This document shows, piece after piece, positions 37,051 to 46,458 of a stretch of DNA of 64,000 bases; positions within the stretch are counted from its first letter, which is position 1; the number at the start of each line of letters is the position of its first letter. Location: the NCBI RefSeq assembly GCF_002216855.1, contig NZ_CP022355.1, forward strand, positions 1,362,505 to 1,426,504. The letters are read 5' to 3'. The DNA comes from Paraphotobacterium marinum (GTDB lineage Bacteria > Pseudomonadota > Gammaproteobacteria > Enterobacterales > Vibrionaceae). The notes beneath the pieces were generated by a model. The model was not told the DNA's origin. It saw only the letters and a list, made by a program, of their open reading frames with translations, and made no database searches. The position numbers and the translations under genes are program-made.

Positions 37051-39977
37051 TTACCACCCCATAATAGGAGATATATAGTTAGAATAAAGTTCAGACGATA
37101 TCTTTCCACTTCCAGTACTTGAACTATCACAAACTGGATGTGTCCAATCCGACATCATGTCGCCATCAACAGGGTTAATACTTACCCAACTTGATGGATC
37201 TATTGAATATAGCCAATCATCTCCCCTATCTTCAACAATTTCATTATTCCAATCGAGAGCTTTTGCTAAATCAGGTGTTGCTCGGCCATATAAAGTTCCA
37301 ATTAACATAATTTTAGAATTAGGGTGATCTAACTTCAATCTATCAATAAAATTATTCATAGTACTTTTCCATTCAAATTTAGTCGGCACAGTTGTTTTTC
37401 CATATGTAGAAAAATCATTTGTTCCAAGCATAATAACAATTAAATCAGCACTCTGATCAGGAACACTTGGGTTTTCCCAGAAATCAAAATCCCATATACC
37501 TGGATTATACCAAGCAAATTCAGTTTGGTTATAATAAATTGGTAATACATCATTCAAATCACCAGCACCATTCATAAATAAGCCTGCTCCTGATCTTGCA
37601 ATAACCTGGAAGTCTGCATTACTTAGTCTAGCTGTTCTGGCTGGCCACGCCTTGTTTGCATTAGAGTTATCATTAGTTGGCCCTAAATTACAACCACCCC
37701 AAAGATTGCATTCACAACCATACCCTGCCGAAATTGAATCACCAATAAAAATTATTTTTCTATTTGAACGAGGATCAGGTTCAACTAAAATTCTATTTTC
37801 ATCCAGAATAAATCCTTTAAAAGTAGATAACGTTCCACCCTCATTTCTTCTAAATAATTCTATAGTATGAGAACCATCAACTAAATTATTAGCTAATATA
37901 TCTCTACCAGTTGGGTTAAGGTATAACCATTCACCACCATTAATTCTATAGTCCCATCTATTATCATCATCAAGTAAGACTGTTATACTAGTACCAGTGA
38001 ATTTAGCTTTTATACCCGTTGCTCCCCACCCTGTTGTGGGATTTTGTAGATCACTACGGTTCCATCGACCGATATAGTTAATGTTATTATTTGAAGCTAA
38101 AATAATATTTGATCGAAAATTTAATTCACCCGTTTCGAAACTCGTATCGATAGTCGAACTAATATCATTTTCATTACTATCATCCTCAGAGAAAACGATA
38201 TTGGTTTCATCACTATTGTCTGTTGGTTGTGGATTATTTGGATTAATATTCGTGCCAAAATGGAATTCAATACACTCATTATAGTCATTTGCAATTAATG
38301 AAGTGAATGCTGTTTGATAAGAAACAAGCTTACACGAGTATTGTTCGGCACTATTATCCTCATAATTTCTATCCCAAAAAATATTTACAGATGCGGCACC
38401 CTCAGAATTAAATGGAAGCATATCTGCGCAATTTAGCTTTTCTTCAGGATTTATAGTAACACCAAAAAAATTTGCAAAACTTTCATAATAGCTTATTCGA
38501 CTTAGTGATTGACTTAACTCCTCTCCTTTATTGCATTCAACTCCTCCATTTATAATTTGAGTTGTAACTCCGAAACCAACCTTTAAATTTCGCGATAAAT
38601 CACTTGAATTTGGCTTCCATACACCCTCTACAACCAAGTATATGCTAGGTTTCGGTGGTTGTGGATTCATATAAAAGAAGATAGCACTAGATAAATTTAA
38701 CCAACTATCTGCTACTAATTCAGGACTATTTAACAAAACACTCACATCATTAAACATAAATTTTGAAAATTGGCCGTAATTATAATTATACGAAAGTTGT
38801 TTAGCTCCTCTACCATAGAAACTTTTAAAGTCCCCATTACTAAAACGACCACAAGGCCATACTTGACTCTGCCAAGCATTTTCTGAGCACTCATCATTAT
38901 ATCCATTCCTAGAATTTTCATCCCATCCAATTTCTCTTAAATAAAACAATCCCTGTCTCCACAGCTCGGCTTCCTCGTAACTTGAAGACATTCCTGTTTC
39001 TTGTACCATATGCGCAAATAACACGGTTAAATGTTTTCTACACACATAATCAGAGTTCACATTATTATCATGTGTCTTACAAAATTGAGTAAATTTAGCG
39101 ACAGCTTTTAAAAAGTTACTGTATGTATAGGCTAAATTTCTAACTGGAAATAGATAATCCCAAGAATCTGAACTCAATATTCTTTCAACTCTTTTTACAT
39201 TATCTGGATTCATTGGACTTAAAGGAATGACTGACTCAACAACCTCATTTTGAGCCAATTTCATAGAATCATTATATATAATTAATAACTCTTCTGAACT
39301 CAAAGTTTGAGTTTCTTGTATCAATAAATTATCTTGATTACTATTATTAACAACTGTAGTAGGTTCGTTTTCATTTGCACTATCAAAAATCTCATCAGAA
39401 GCATTTGTATTTTCTATGACAGTTACGTCATTATTAACTTCTATCGGATCATCAACTATTGAAATTAACTCGGGTTCAACAGTATCATCTGATAAATTTT
39501 CAGTAACTTCATTTTGACTCTCTATAGTATTTTCAGAACTTACATTATAAACAGGCTCAATAGTTACCTCTATTTCTTTCCAAGCTGGATATGGTACTGG
39601 TAAGTCTGGTCTTTCAGAGGTATTCCACCACTGAGATTCGTAAATCGTGCCTAGATAATTTACGCGATTACCCTGCACATATATTTTATCAGGATCCCAG
39701 TTTTCATAAATTACCTTTTCATTATTTGTATTATTTTCAGGAACAACCATATTAATTACATCCCAAGGACCGAATGTTGATAACTGTGGTTTATCGCCTC
39801 TAGTCCACCATTTTGCAATAAAAATATTATTATCAAGTTTTACTTTATCATTTTGGACATAAATTTTTGAGGATCCCATAAATCTATCACCTCAGAATAT
39901 ATTGGAAATATTGGGAAAAACATTATTAAGCTAAAAAAAATTATTTTTAAGTATTTTTCTATCATATTGTTCACCAT
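37051..39977 (-). CDS. Secreted chitinase-esterase: CBM5/12 x2, GH19, CE2-type SGNH domain; leader out of frame
   Basis: The 942-residue open frame starts at 39879. Residues 5-42 and 62-102 are two chitin-binding (CBM5/12) modules with KIYVQ...V, WW and W. A Thr/Asn/Glu-rich linker (105-240) leads to a GH19 chitinase (about 245-470), with the catalytic Glu in QETG (293-296), FYGRGAKQLSYNYNYG (354-369) and NGG. The last part (600-942) is a CE2-like esterase: a beta-sandwich, then GDSIS (713-717), GTND (819-822) and DWTH (911-914). Upstream, ATG 39977 begins a perfect signal peptide (KIIFFSLIMFFPIF, cut before E) and LWDP, matching the second CBM (NWDPDK). It joins the main frame only if the T5 at 39864-39868 had six T. 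It should degrade chitin and remove acetyl groups. Confidence 0.85.
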
Positions 39978-40104
39978 TAATAAAATCGTTATTAATTAAG
40001 TAAACGTCAGCTTTAATATCGATGTTTAACAAATTATCTAAAAGGTTTTTTTTTGGAAAAGGTTCAAGTTATAAATGAAAATAATTATCATTACCAATAA
40101 TATT

Positions 40105-40120
40105 TGTGATCTGGATCACT
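40105..40120 (+). promoter_or_regulatory. CRP-type operator
   Basis: GTGATCTGGATCAC, within TTGTGATCTGGATCACTT, differs from the ideal CRP core GTGATCTAGATCAC by one base. Its centre is 41 bases before the predicted transcription start of the small RNA, the class II activation position. Confidence 0.8.
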
Positions 40121-40140
40121 TTTATAGTTTTATAAAAAAG

Positions 40141-40146
40141 TATAAT
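40141..40146 (+). promoter_or_regulatory. -10 element of the small-RNA promoter
   Basis: A perfect TATAAT. The -35 hexamer is poor (near 40119), as expected of a class II CRP-dependent promoter. Confidence 0.65.
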
Positions 40147-40153
40147 AAGATCC

Positions 40154-40236
40154 TGTGTTAATCACTAAATGATTAACTAGGCAATTTCTTCGTTTTGTTT
40201 ATTTTAGCCACAAATTGATTTTGTGGCTTTTTTTTT
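40154..40236 (+). ncRNA. Candidate CRP-activated small RNA
   Basis: About 83 bases with no ORF. GTTAATCA (40157-40164) pairs perfectly with TGATTAAC (40170-40177), giving a 5' hairpin. A single-stranded U-rich segment (40178-40205, with TTTCTTCGTTTTGTTTATTTT split over it) follows, then AGCCACAAA (40206-40214) pairs with TTTGTGGCT (40220-40228) before nine T. This is the usual architecture of an Hfq-binding regulatory RNA. No match to CyaR or Spot 42 is evident. It is antisense-free of ybiT, whose stop lies 4 bases beyond. Expression is untested. Confidence 0.6.
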
Positions 40237-40239
40237 AGA

Positions 40240-41832
40240 TTAGTTAGATATTTCTTTTTGAAGATACTCTTCATAATTTCCTGAAAAATCAATAATACCT
40301 TTATCAGTTATTTCAATAATTCTACTTGCTATTGAAGAGACAAACTGTCGGTCATGTGAGATAAATAAGAGAGTTCCCTCAAAGTGTTCTAGTGCCAAAT
40401 TTAATGATTCAATAGATTCCATATCCATATGGTTTGTCGGTTCGTCTAGTAATAATATATTTGCTTTTTGCATTATTAACTTACCGATCAACATTCTTCC
40501 TTGTTCACCTCCAGATAAAACCTTTACAGATTTTTTAATATCATTTTGTGTGAATAACATTCTACCCAAAATTGAACGAACAAACTGCTCATCTTTATCC
40601 TTTGGTTTCCATTGATCCATCCAATCTAATAAATTCAAGTCTTCTTCAAATTCATGTTTATGATCTTGAGCATAATATCCAATATTGGCATTTTCTGACC
40701 ATTTAACAACCCCACTTATTGGTGCTTTATTACCAAAAATAGTTTCCATAAAAGTTGTTTTACCAATTCCATTTTTACCAATGATTGCAATCTTTTCGCC
40801 AACTTCAACTCTTAATTTAACATCATCAAGTAAAATATTATTCTCATAACCTTGAACTAATTTGTTAATGTGGAGTATATTTCTAAATAATTTTTTATCT
40901 ACTTCAAAACGTATGAATGGGTTTTGTCGGCTAGACGGTCTCATTTCTTCCAATTTGATTTTATCCATCAACTTAAGTCTTGAAGTTGCCTGTTTTGCTT
41001 TAGAAGCATTAGCCGAAAAGCGACTTACAAAAGTTTGCAAATCAGCAAGTTGTGCTTTTTTCTTTTCATTATCTGAAATCATTCTTTGTTTGATTTGTTC
41101 AGCTGCGATCATAAAATCATCATAATTACCTGGAAAAATTTTCAGATCTTGATAATCTAAATCCGCAATATGCGTACAAACCTTGTTCAAGAAGTGTCTA
41201 TCGTGAGAAATAATAATCATGGTGCAATTTTTCTGAATTAATATATCCTCAAGCCACCTTATAGTATTAATATCTAAGTTATTTGTCGGCTCATCTAATA
41301 ACATTACATCAGGATCGGCAAAGAGGACTTGTGCTAATAACACTCTCACTTTTAAACCTGGTGGGATTTTACTCATAAGATCAAAGTGCAATTCCTCTTC
41401 AATATCTAATTGAAGTAATAATTCGCCAGCTTTAGCTTCTGCAGAATAACCATCGAGTTCCGCAAATTGTATTTCCAAATCAGCAACTTTGAGTCCATCT
41501 TCCTCTGACATTTCTGGAAGTGAATATATTCGTTCTCTTTCTGTTTTAATTTTCCATAACTGTTTATGTCCCATTAAAACGGTATCAATAAGGGAGTAAT
41601 TTTCATAGGCAAATTGATCTTGATTTAATTTTGCCAAACGAGTATTTTTGTCAATAAACACGTTTCCTGATGATGGCTCTAAATCCCCACTTAAGATTTT
41701 CACAAAAGTAGATTTGCCACAACCATTTGCACCTATTAAACCATATCTATTATTATTTCCGAATTTTACAGAAATATTTTCAAATAAAGGCTTGTCTCCA
41801 AATTGAATTGTTAAGTTGGATGTCTGAATGAT
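40240..41832 (-). CDS. ybiT: ABC-F family ATPase YbiT, with an ATC/ATT start
   Basis: Two ABC ATPase domains in one soluble chain (no membrane part), with the ABC-F linker ([22 protein letters not shown]) between them. Walker [10 protein letters not shown] in domain 1 and GKNGIGKTT in domain 2; signatures [12 protein letters not shown] and [13 protein letters not shown]; Walker [13 protein letters not shown] and [11 protein letters not shown]. It follows E. coli YbiT along its length and probably acts on stalled or idle ribosomes. An ATG/GTG-only reading begins at 41703 inside domain 1 and would lose the first Walker A. The aligned frame begins ATC at 41832 (ATT at 41829) after AAGGAG with 6-base spacing; from ATC it gives 530 residues, exactly the E. 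coli length. Confidence 0.9.
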   Translation of the reverse strand: MIQTSNLTIQFGDKPLFENISVKFGNNNRYGLIGANGCGKSTFVKILSGDLEPSSGNVFIDKNTRLAKLNQDQFAYENYSLIDTVLMGHKQLWKIKTERERIYSLPEMSEEDGLKVADLEIQFAELDGYSAEAKAGELLLQLDIEEELHFDLMSKIPPGLKVRVLLAQVLFADPDVMLLDEPTNNLDINTIRWLEDILIQKNCTMIIISHDRHFLNKVCTHIADLDYQDLKIFPGNYDDFMIAAEQIKQRMISDNEKKKAQLADLQTFVSRFSANASKAKQATSRLKLMDKIKLEEMRPSSRQNPFIRFEVDKKLFRNILHINKLVQGYENNILLDDVKLRVEVGEKIAIIGKNGIGKTTFMETIFGNKAPISGVVKWSENANIGYYAQDHKHEFEEDLNLLDWMDQWKPKDKDEQFVRSILGRMLFTQNDIKKSVKVLSGGEQGRMLIGKLIMQKANILLLDEPTNHMDMESIESLNLALEHFEGTLLFISHDRQFVSSIASRIIEITDKGIIDFSGNYEEYLQKEISN

Positions 41833-42250
41833 AGCGAGCTCCTTGACTCAAAAAATTTGTATAATAATATCAGATTATTTTTTCATTAAAAGGAAATATT
41901 TTTCTTCTTTTAAAATTAAAAGCCCATTCAAAATTTTGCAATTAATTCATCCCTACTTAATTTTTTTATCACTTATATTGCCGTTTCGTACCTATTATAT
42001 TGAAAAAAACATATTTAAAATAAAATGTATTGTGTATTCATTATCAATGACAGTGAGTATGTGGATAGGCAAGAGAAAACTTAAGTATATTTTCTTTAAT
42101 AATCAGATTTGGTTTATATTTTGGTATCCATAATACAATTCTAATTTATTCTAATGTCGATAAAAAATATAAAAAAATTTAAGAAAGGGTTTTAAATATT
42201 AGCACCCAATCAAATCATGTATATGAAAAAATCAATCTGTGGAGAACACA
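41833..42250. other. Intergenic region, ybiT / GIN-gene divergent promoters
   Basis: A 101-codon open frame at 41828-42133 on the + strand is AT-rich, has no RBS and overlaps the ybiT start, so I regard it as chance. Promoters for the divergent ybiT and GIN-domain genes must be here, but I see no confident boxes. Confidence 0.5.
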
Positions 42251-43080
42251 ATGTTAAACAAATTGTTTTATAAAAGTTTAATGATTCTAATGATATTTAT
42301 ATCTATAAATACCTTAACTTTTTCAAAAGAAGTAACCATTAGTAAAGATGTTTCTGGATTTTCATCATTGTTAATCAATTCAAGTGGTACGGTATATTTA
42401 AGGCAAGGTAATAAGGATTCAGTAAAAATTATCATAGAAAAGAACTTAATTCCTTATTTAGACGTTGATAATAGTTCCCATGAACTAAGTTTATCTATCG
42501 AAAAAAATAGGCCGGAAGCATCACAAGTTAAATATTACATTACCATGAAAGAGATAAAAAATTTAAAATCAGTAAATTCAGGTAAAATTATGATCCTAAC
42601 ACCGCTCCGCACAAAGCAATTAACATTAGCTGTTGAAAATAGTGGTTTAATTGACATTGATAAAGTATATAATACCGGTGTTACAAATCTATTACTTAAA
42701 AATAGTGGAACCATTAATATCAATGACCTTACTTCAATTGATTCAAATTTAGAAGTCAAAATTCTGGTCAAATCAATATTAATAATTTAAACTCTGAAAA
42801 AATTCAATCTACTATTTCTAATAGTGGTCAAATAAATATTAACTCTGGAAAAAACGACTTTCAGAATGTTCAAATTAATAATAGTGGTAATTATCAATCA
42901 GAAGGAATGATATCAAAAAAAGGAAATTTAGTGATAGAAAATTCCGGAAATATTCATGCTCAGATAAAGAAAAAAGTTAATATAGATATTTCTGGAAGCG
43001 GTAATGTTATTCTTAAAGGAAAACCAAAAGTTAAAAGATTAAATTCCAATAAAACTGGTATGGTCCAATTTATCGATTAA
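42251..43080 (+). pseudogene. Exported GIN-domain (DUF2807) protein, frameshifted
   Basis: Starts at ATG 42251 after GGAG, with a signal peptide cut near FS-KEV. The mature part is a beta-helix of repeated segments of the kind N-SG-x-I-x-I, the GIN (DUF2807) fold seen in adhesin-like or auto-transported proteins, with NSG motifs every 20 residues or so. The reading frame breaks at 42758-42761 (A4) and continues one base off as NSGQININN to the stop at 43080. Total length 830 is one short of a multiple of three; restored, 276 residues. Function unknown, probably an outer-membrane or surface protein. Confidence 0.75.
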
Positions 43081-43100
43081 CAAAATATTCTTACTCTCAG

Positions 43101-43124
43101 AGGCTTATTATTTAAGCCTTCTTT
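43101..43124 (+). terminator. Terminator of the GIN-domain gene
   Basis: AGGCTTA (43101-43107) pairs with TAAGCCT (43113-43119), followed by TCTTTT. Confidence 0.65.
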
Positions 43125-43139
43125 TATCCACGAAACACT

Positions 43140-43886
43140 CTAATTATTTATATTAAAGTTATGATCAAATTCTAGATGATATGCTTTTTTTAAAATTACT
43201 GGATGCATAAGCTTTTCTGTCAACTCAAAATTTATACATTGCCCTTTTGACATCAAAATAACTTTATCTGAAAAGTTTTTTGTTTTGAGTAAATCATGAT
43301 TGGACATTATTATAGTAACCCCTTTTGTTTTCAAATTATCGAGTAACTTATAAGTTTCAATTTGTTGTTTAACATCAAGGTATGTCATCGGCTCATCTAA
43401 AAGTATATATTTTGCATGTGGGTTAATGTCAGGCCATACCTGTATTATTGACGATGCTATTTTTATTCTTTGCCACTCACCATCAGATAATTTGTTTATA
43501 TTTCTCAACAACTTATCTTCAAGATCGAGCTTATGAGCAATTTCTAATACAACTTTTTCTTTTTCTTTTTCAGTTACATTTGAAATTGCTGATGCTGTTA
43601 ACTTTAAAAACTCTAAAACCTTAACTGGAAATACTGGTCTAGATGATGTAGAAAGGTAGCTTCTTAGATAAGATAATTCATTCAATGAATAATTACTTAA
43701 TGCCTTTTGATTTAAAAAAATTTTATTTGCACCTAAAAATAACCCTGATAAACAATGAATTAATGTGCTTTTTCCACTTCCATTAGGCCCTATTATGTGA
43801 ACAATTTCATTCGCTTCAATACTAAAAGATATTTGTTCCAATCGTTCTTTGACTTCTAACCCATTGACAAATATTAAGCTATTCAT
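43140..43886 (-). CDS. btuD: Vitamin B12 import ATPase BtuD
   Basis: A 248-residue ABC ATPase: IIGPNGSGKSTLIH (Walker A near residue 33), LSDGEWQRIKIAS signature, YILLDEPMTYLD Walker B, SNHD switch. It overlaps btuC by 8 bases. The pairing and the location right after ihfA in the order used by E. coli (ihfA-btuC-btuE-btuD) support cobalamin, rather than siderophore, import. The binding protein BtuF is not in the window. Confidence 0.85.
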   Translation of the reverse strand: MNSLIFVNGLEVKERLEQISFSIEANEIVHIIGPNGSGKSTLIHCLSGLFLGANKIFLNQKALSNYSLNELSYLRSYLSTSSRPVFPVKVLEFLKLTASAISNVTEKEKEKVVLEIAHKLDLEDKLLRNINKLSDGEWQRIKIASSIIQVWPDINPHAKYILLDEPMTYLDVKQQIETYKLLDNLKTKGVTIIMSNHDLLKTKNFSDKVILMSKGQCINFELTEKLMHPVILKKAYHLEFDHNFNINN

Positions 43887-44805
43887 GATTAAATCGTATG
43901 AGAAGGTAAATAAAAATTGGAACGCTTAATGTAGTAATTATTATTCCTACTGGAATTTCTGTATAGGAAATCAGAGATCTCGATAAGATATCTGATATTA
44001 AAAGTAATATTGCACCAGTGATAGCTGAGTTTAAGAGTATTGGTTTATTGGATGACCCTAATAATAAACGCATACAATGAGGGACAATCAATCCTAGGAA
44101 ACTAATTATTCCTGAACAAGAAACGCAAAGGCCAATTACAATAGATAATACTACTATTAGAATAATCCTAAACCTTTCAATATTGATACCAAGCTGTTTT
44201 GCATGTAAGTCACCAAGCATGATCAAATCTAATACATTGCTTTTGAAGTAAAGCCATATCATGATAGGAAGTGTTAATGTCAAAACATATACATGTATCC
44301 AACTTATACCGGACAAACTCCCCATTAACCAATACATCAAAAGTTTCATATTAAGTGCTGTACTAAAGTAATAAGACCATGTAACAATAACACTTGAAAA
44401 TAAGCCCAAAGATAAGCCTGCCAATAATAATTTAGTGGCTGAAAAATAAAATTTTACTGATAGCACAACTAGAATGATGGTAAAAATTAAAGAACCTACC
44501 ATAGCAAAACACATAATGTTTAGAATAGAAGGTTCAATTGATAAAAAACAATAAACCAATGCAACTCCAACACTTGCTCCGCCAGAAATGCCCATGATGC
44601 CAGGCTCTGCTAATGGGTTTGATAAGATTACCTGTAAAATAGCACCTGACAATGATAGAGCGGAGCCAATCAAAATACATGCAAATAATCGAGGTAATCT
44701 TAAATCTTCAAAAATCTTAAAATCTATTGAATTATTATTTTTTAATATCTCTGAAATAGATAAATTTTGTACCAGAAAAAAAATTGAAATAGTCACTAAC
44801 ATCAA
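43879..44805 (-). CDS. btuC: Vitamin B12 import permease BtuC
   Basis: A 308-residue, ten-helix FecCD-type permease. LRLPRLFACILIGSALSLSG, NPLAEPGIMGISGGASVG, LLLAGLSLGLFSS, the long YYFSTALNMKLLMYWLMGSL, IISFLGLIVPHCMRLL and AEIPVG-like TEIPVGI match E. coli BtuC nearly block by block. The start is uncertain: TTG 44805 is followed by ATG 44802, and a nearer upstream ATG at 44851 lies one base out of frame. It is in a run ihfA-astE-btuC-btuD. Confidence 0.88.
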   Translation of the reverse strand: MMLVTISIFFLVQNLSISEILKNNNSIDFKIFEDLRLPRLFACILIGSALSLSGAILQVILSNPLAEPGIMGISGGASVGVALVYCFLSIEPSILNIMCFAMVGSLIFTIILVVLSVKFYFSATKLLLAGLSLGLFSSVIVTWSYYFSTALNMKLLMYWLMGSLSGISWIHVYVLTLTLPIMIWLYFKSNVLDLIMLGDLHAKQLGINIERFRIILIVVLSIVIGLCVSCSGIISFLGLIVPHCMRLLLGSSNKPILLNSAITGAILLLISDILSRSLISYTEIPVGIIITTLSVPIFIYLLIRFNHE

Positions 44806-44868
44806 GGATAAAACAATTGTAATATTTTTTTTAAAAATCTGTAATGACCATTAATGTTTGCCTAATAA

Positions 44869-45905
44869 TTAACTTTTCATAACTTGGTTGTTAACTATTT
44901 TAATTTGAGTAGGTTGCATTAACATGCAAGTCCTATGTCCAATTTGGACGTTGGGGTTTGGAAATACAACAGCCTCACCTCCTTCAGCAGCATAGTACTC
45001 TTGACCATTATCAGATGCTAGGTGAATTCCTTTTTCAAAAAAAGTAAAATTTGGTACACCAGCATCAAAAGTAAAATGAAAGTCATTTGTTTTCTTAAAT
45101 AAAGTACGAGTAGATTTATATATATCTATATCTGATTCATCAAACTCAATATCTTTGTAACCATCTATAGATATTAACTCTGAGATGGCGTCAAATGTTG
45201 GTTGTAGTAACTTATGATCATTTTCGCCAAATCTAGCTACTTTTCCTAATTCTAATGTAATTGACTGCGACTCGTAAAACTCTCCCGTATACCAACTAAA
45301 TGTTGAAGAAGGTATATCTGAAAGTGTTATTGCGCCTAGCTTAGTTTGAGCTAAAAAAGCAAAAAACTCAGGTTTGCGAACATTGCCTGTGCAGGATGGG
45401 CTTACCCCGAAGCCAAAGTATTTTGACTTTCTAATTGCACTATGTAAGTCCAAATGAATTTTATTAACATATGTTTTTTCTTAAAAAAGTATTCTACTTT
45501 GGATTTCAAATTTTCAGCAATTTTATGCTCTATAGACTGACCTTGTTCTTTTCCTGAAAAGAGACGGTTTAAATTAATATCAATTTCTCTTACATGTTGA
45601 TTAGTAGCTTTAGGATGGGCCACAATTAGAAGTAAATTTTTAGAAGGAATTATTTTTTCTTGAATAATACTATTCAAAAGTTCAGAGACAACTTCAATTG
45701 GGGCAGTTTCATCACCATGAATACCAGAAGAAACAATAAGTGCATCAACTGACTCTTTTCTTGGTACTATTTCAATAATACCTCTGTCTAATACGTTAAT
45801 CTTTACTCCACTTTTAAGGGTAAAACTCCCAATTTCCACACTTAATTCTTCATTTAGAGTTGCTTTTAGAAAGTTCCCCTCTGAAATTAATTGCAACATA
45901 GACAT
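44869..45905 (-). pseudogene. astE: AstE-like succinylglutamate desuccinylase/aspartoacylase, frameshifted
   Basis: A zinc carboxypeptidase-fold amidase of the AstE/AspA family. The first half has SSGIHGDETAPIEV (zinc His and Glu) and AHPKATN; the second has DLHSAIRKSKYFGFGVSP, the third zinc His. The two halves are in different frames, joined if the T-run at 45474-45479 (A6 in the gene) had one more base; total length 1037 is one short of a multiple of three. Restored, 345 residues (E. coli AstE 322). Succinylated-arginine catabolism would need astABD, not seen here; the gene sits where btuE lies in E. coli. Confidence 0.82.
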
Positions 45906-46027
45906 AAATCTCTAAATCCTATTTGATATAAACTGAAGACATCATATAAAAAATTATGTTTCATTTAAAGCATCTGAATAGAAAAAGAGTATTATCAGAT
46001 TAAAATGCAACCTAAATAATTAAATAT

Positions 46028-46321
46028 TCATTTTTTCTTTAACTTTTCTACTCTATTTTTGAGTTTTTGACCTGCTTTAAAAGTTACGACTCTTCTTGCA
46101 GAAATTGGAATATCATCTCCGGTCTTGGGATTTCTCCCCGGACGCTCTGATTTTTCTCTGATATCAAAGTTTCCAAACCCCGATAATTTAACTTGTTCAC
46201 CAGATTCAAGTTTTTTTCTGATTTCTTCAAAAAACAATTCAACAACATCCTTAGCATCTTGTTTAGACAACCCTACTTCTTCTAACAATATTTCAGCTAA
46301 ATCTGCCTTAGTTAAAGCCAT
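46028..46321 (-). CDS. ihfA: Integration host factor alpha subunit
   Basis: A 97-residue DNA-bending protein: [40 protein letters not shown] and the RNPKTG beta-arm with the proline that wedges DNA are intact. I use ATG 46321 (MALTKADLA); the frame extends 9 codons upstream to 46348. It follows pheT, the order conserved in gammaproteobacteria. Confidence 0.96.
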   Translation of the reverse strand: MALTKADLAEILLEEVGLSKQDAKDVVELFFEEIRKKLESGEQVKLSGFGNFDIREKSERPGRNPKTGDDIPISARRVVTFKAGQKLKNRVEKLKKK

Positions 46322-46422
46322 ATTTTTTCTCTCATTACAAATTAACAAATATAAAACTATTTAATGCAAGTTTATGACATTTAATAAAATTTCTCCAATT
46401 TTTTTATATAAAATCATAAAAC

Positions 46423-46445
46423 GAGAAGAACCAAAAGTTCTTCTC
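46423..46445 (-). terminator. Intercistronic hairpin between pheT and ihfA
   Basis: GAGAAGAAC and GTTCTTCTC form a 9-bp stem; the minus-strand side is followed by GTTTTATGATTTT. A weak terminator or RNA-stability hairpin. Confidence 0.5.
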
Positions 46446-46458
46446 ACTAATTAAACAT

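Noticed and set aside
41828..42133. 101-codon + strand ORF
   Set aside because: No RBS, AT-rich chance frame overlapping the ybiT start.
44805..44851. Another missing-base frameshift at the btuC start
   Set aside because: The upstream ATG would need a base removed, not added, and TTG/ATG at 44805/44802 are adequate starts.
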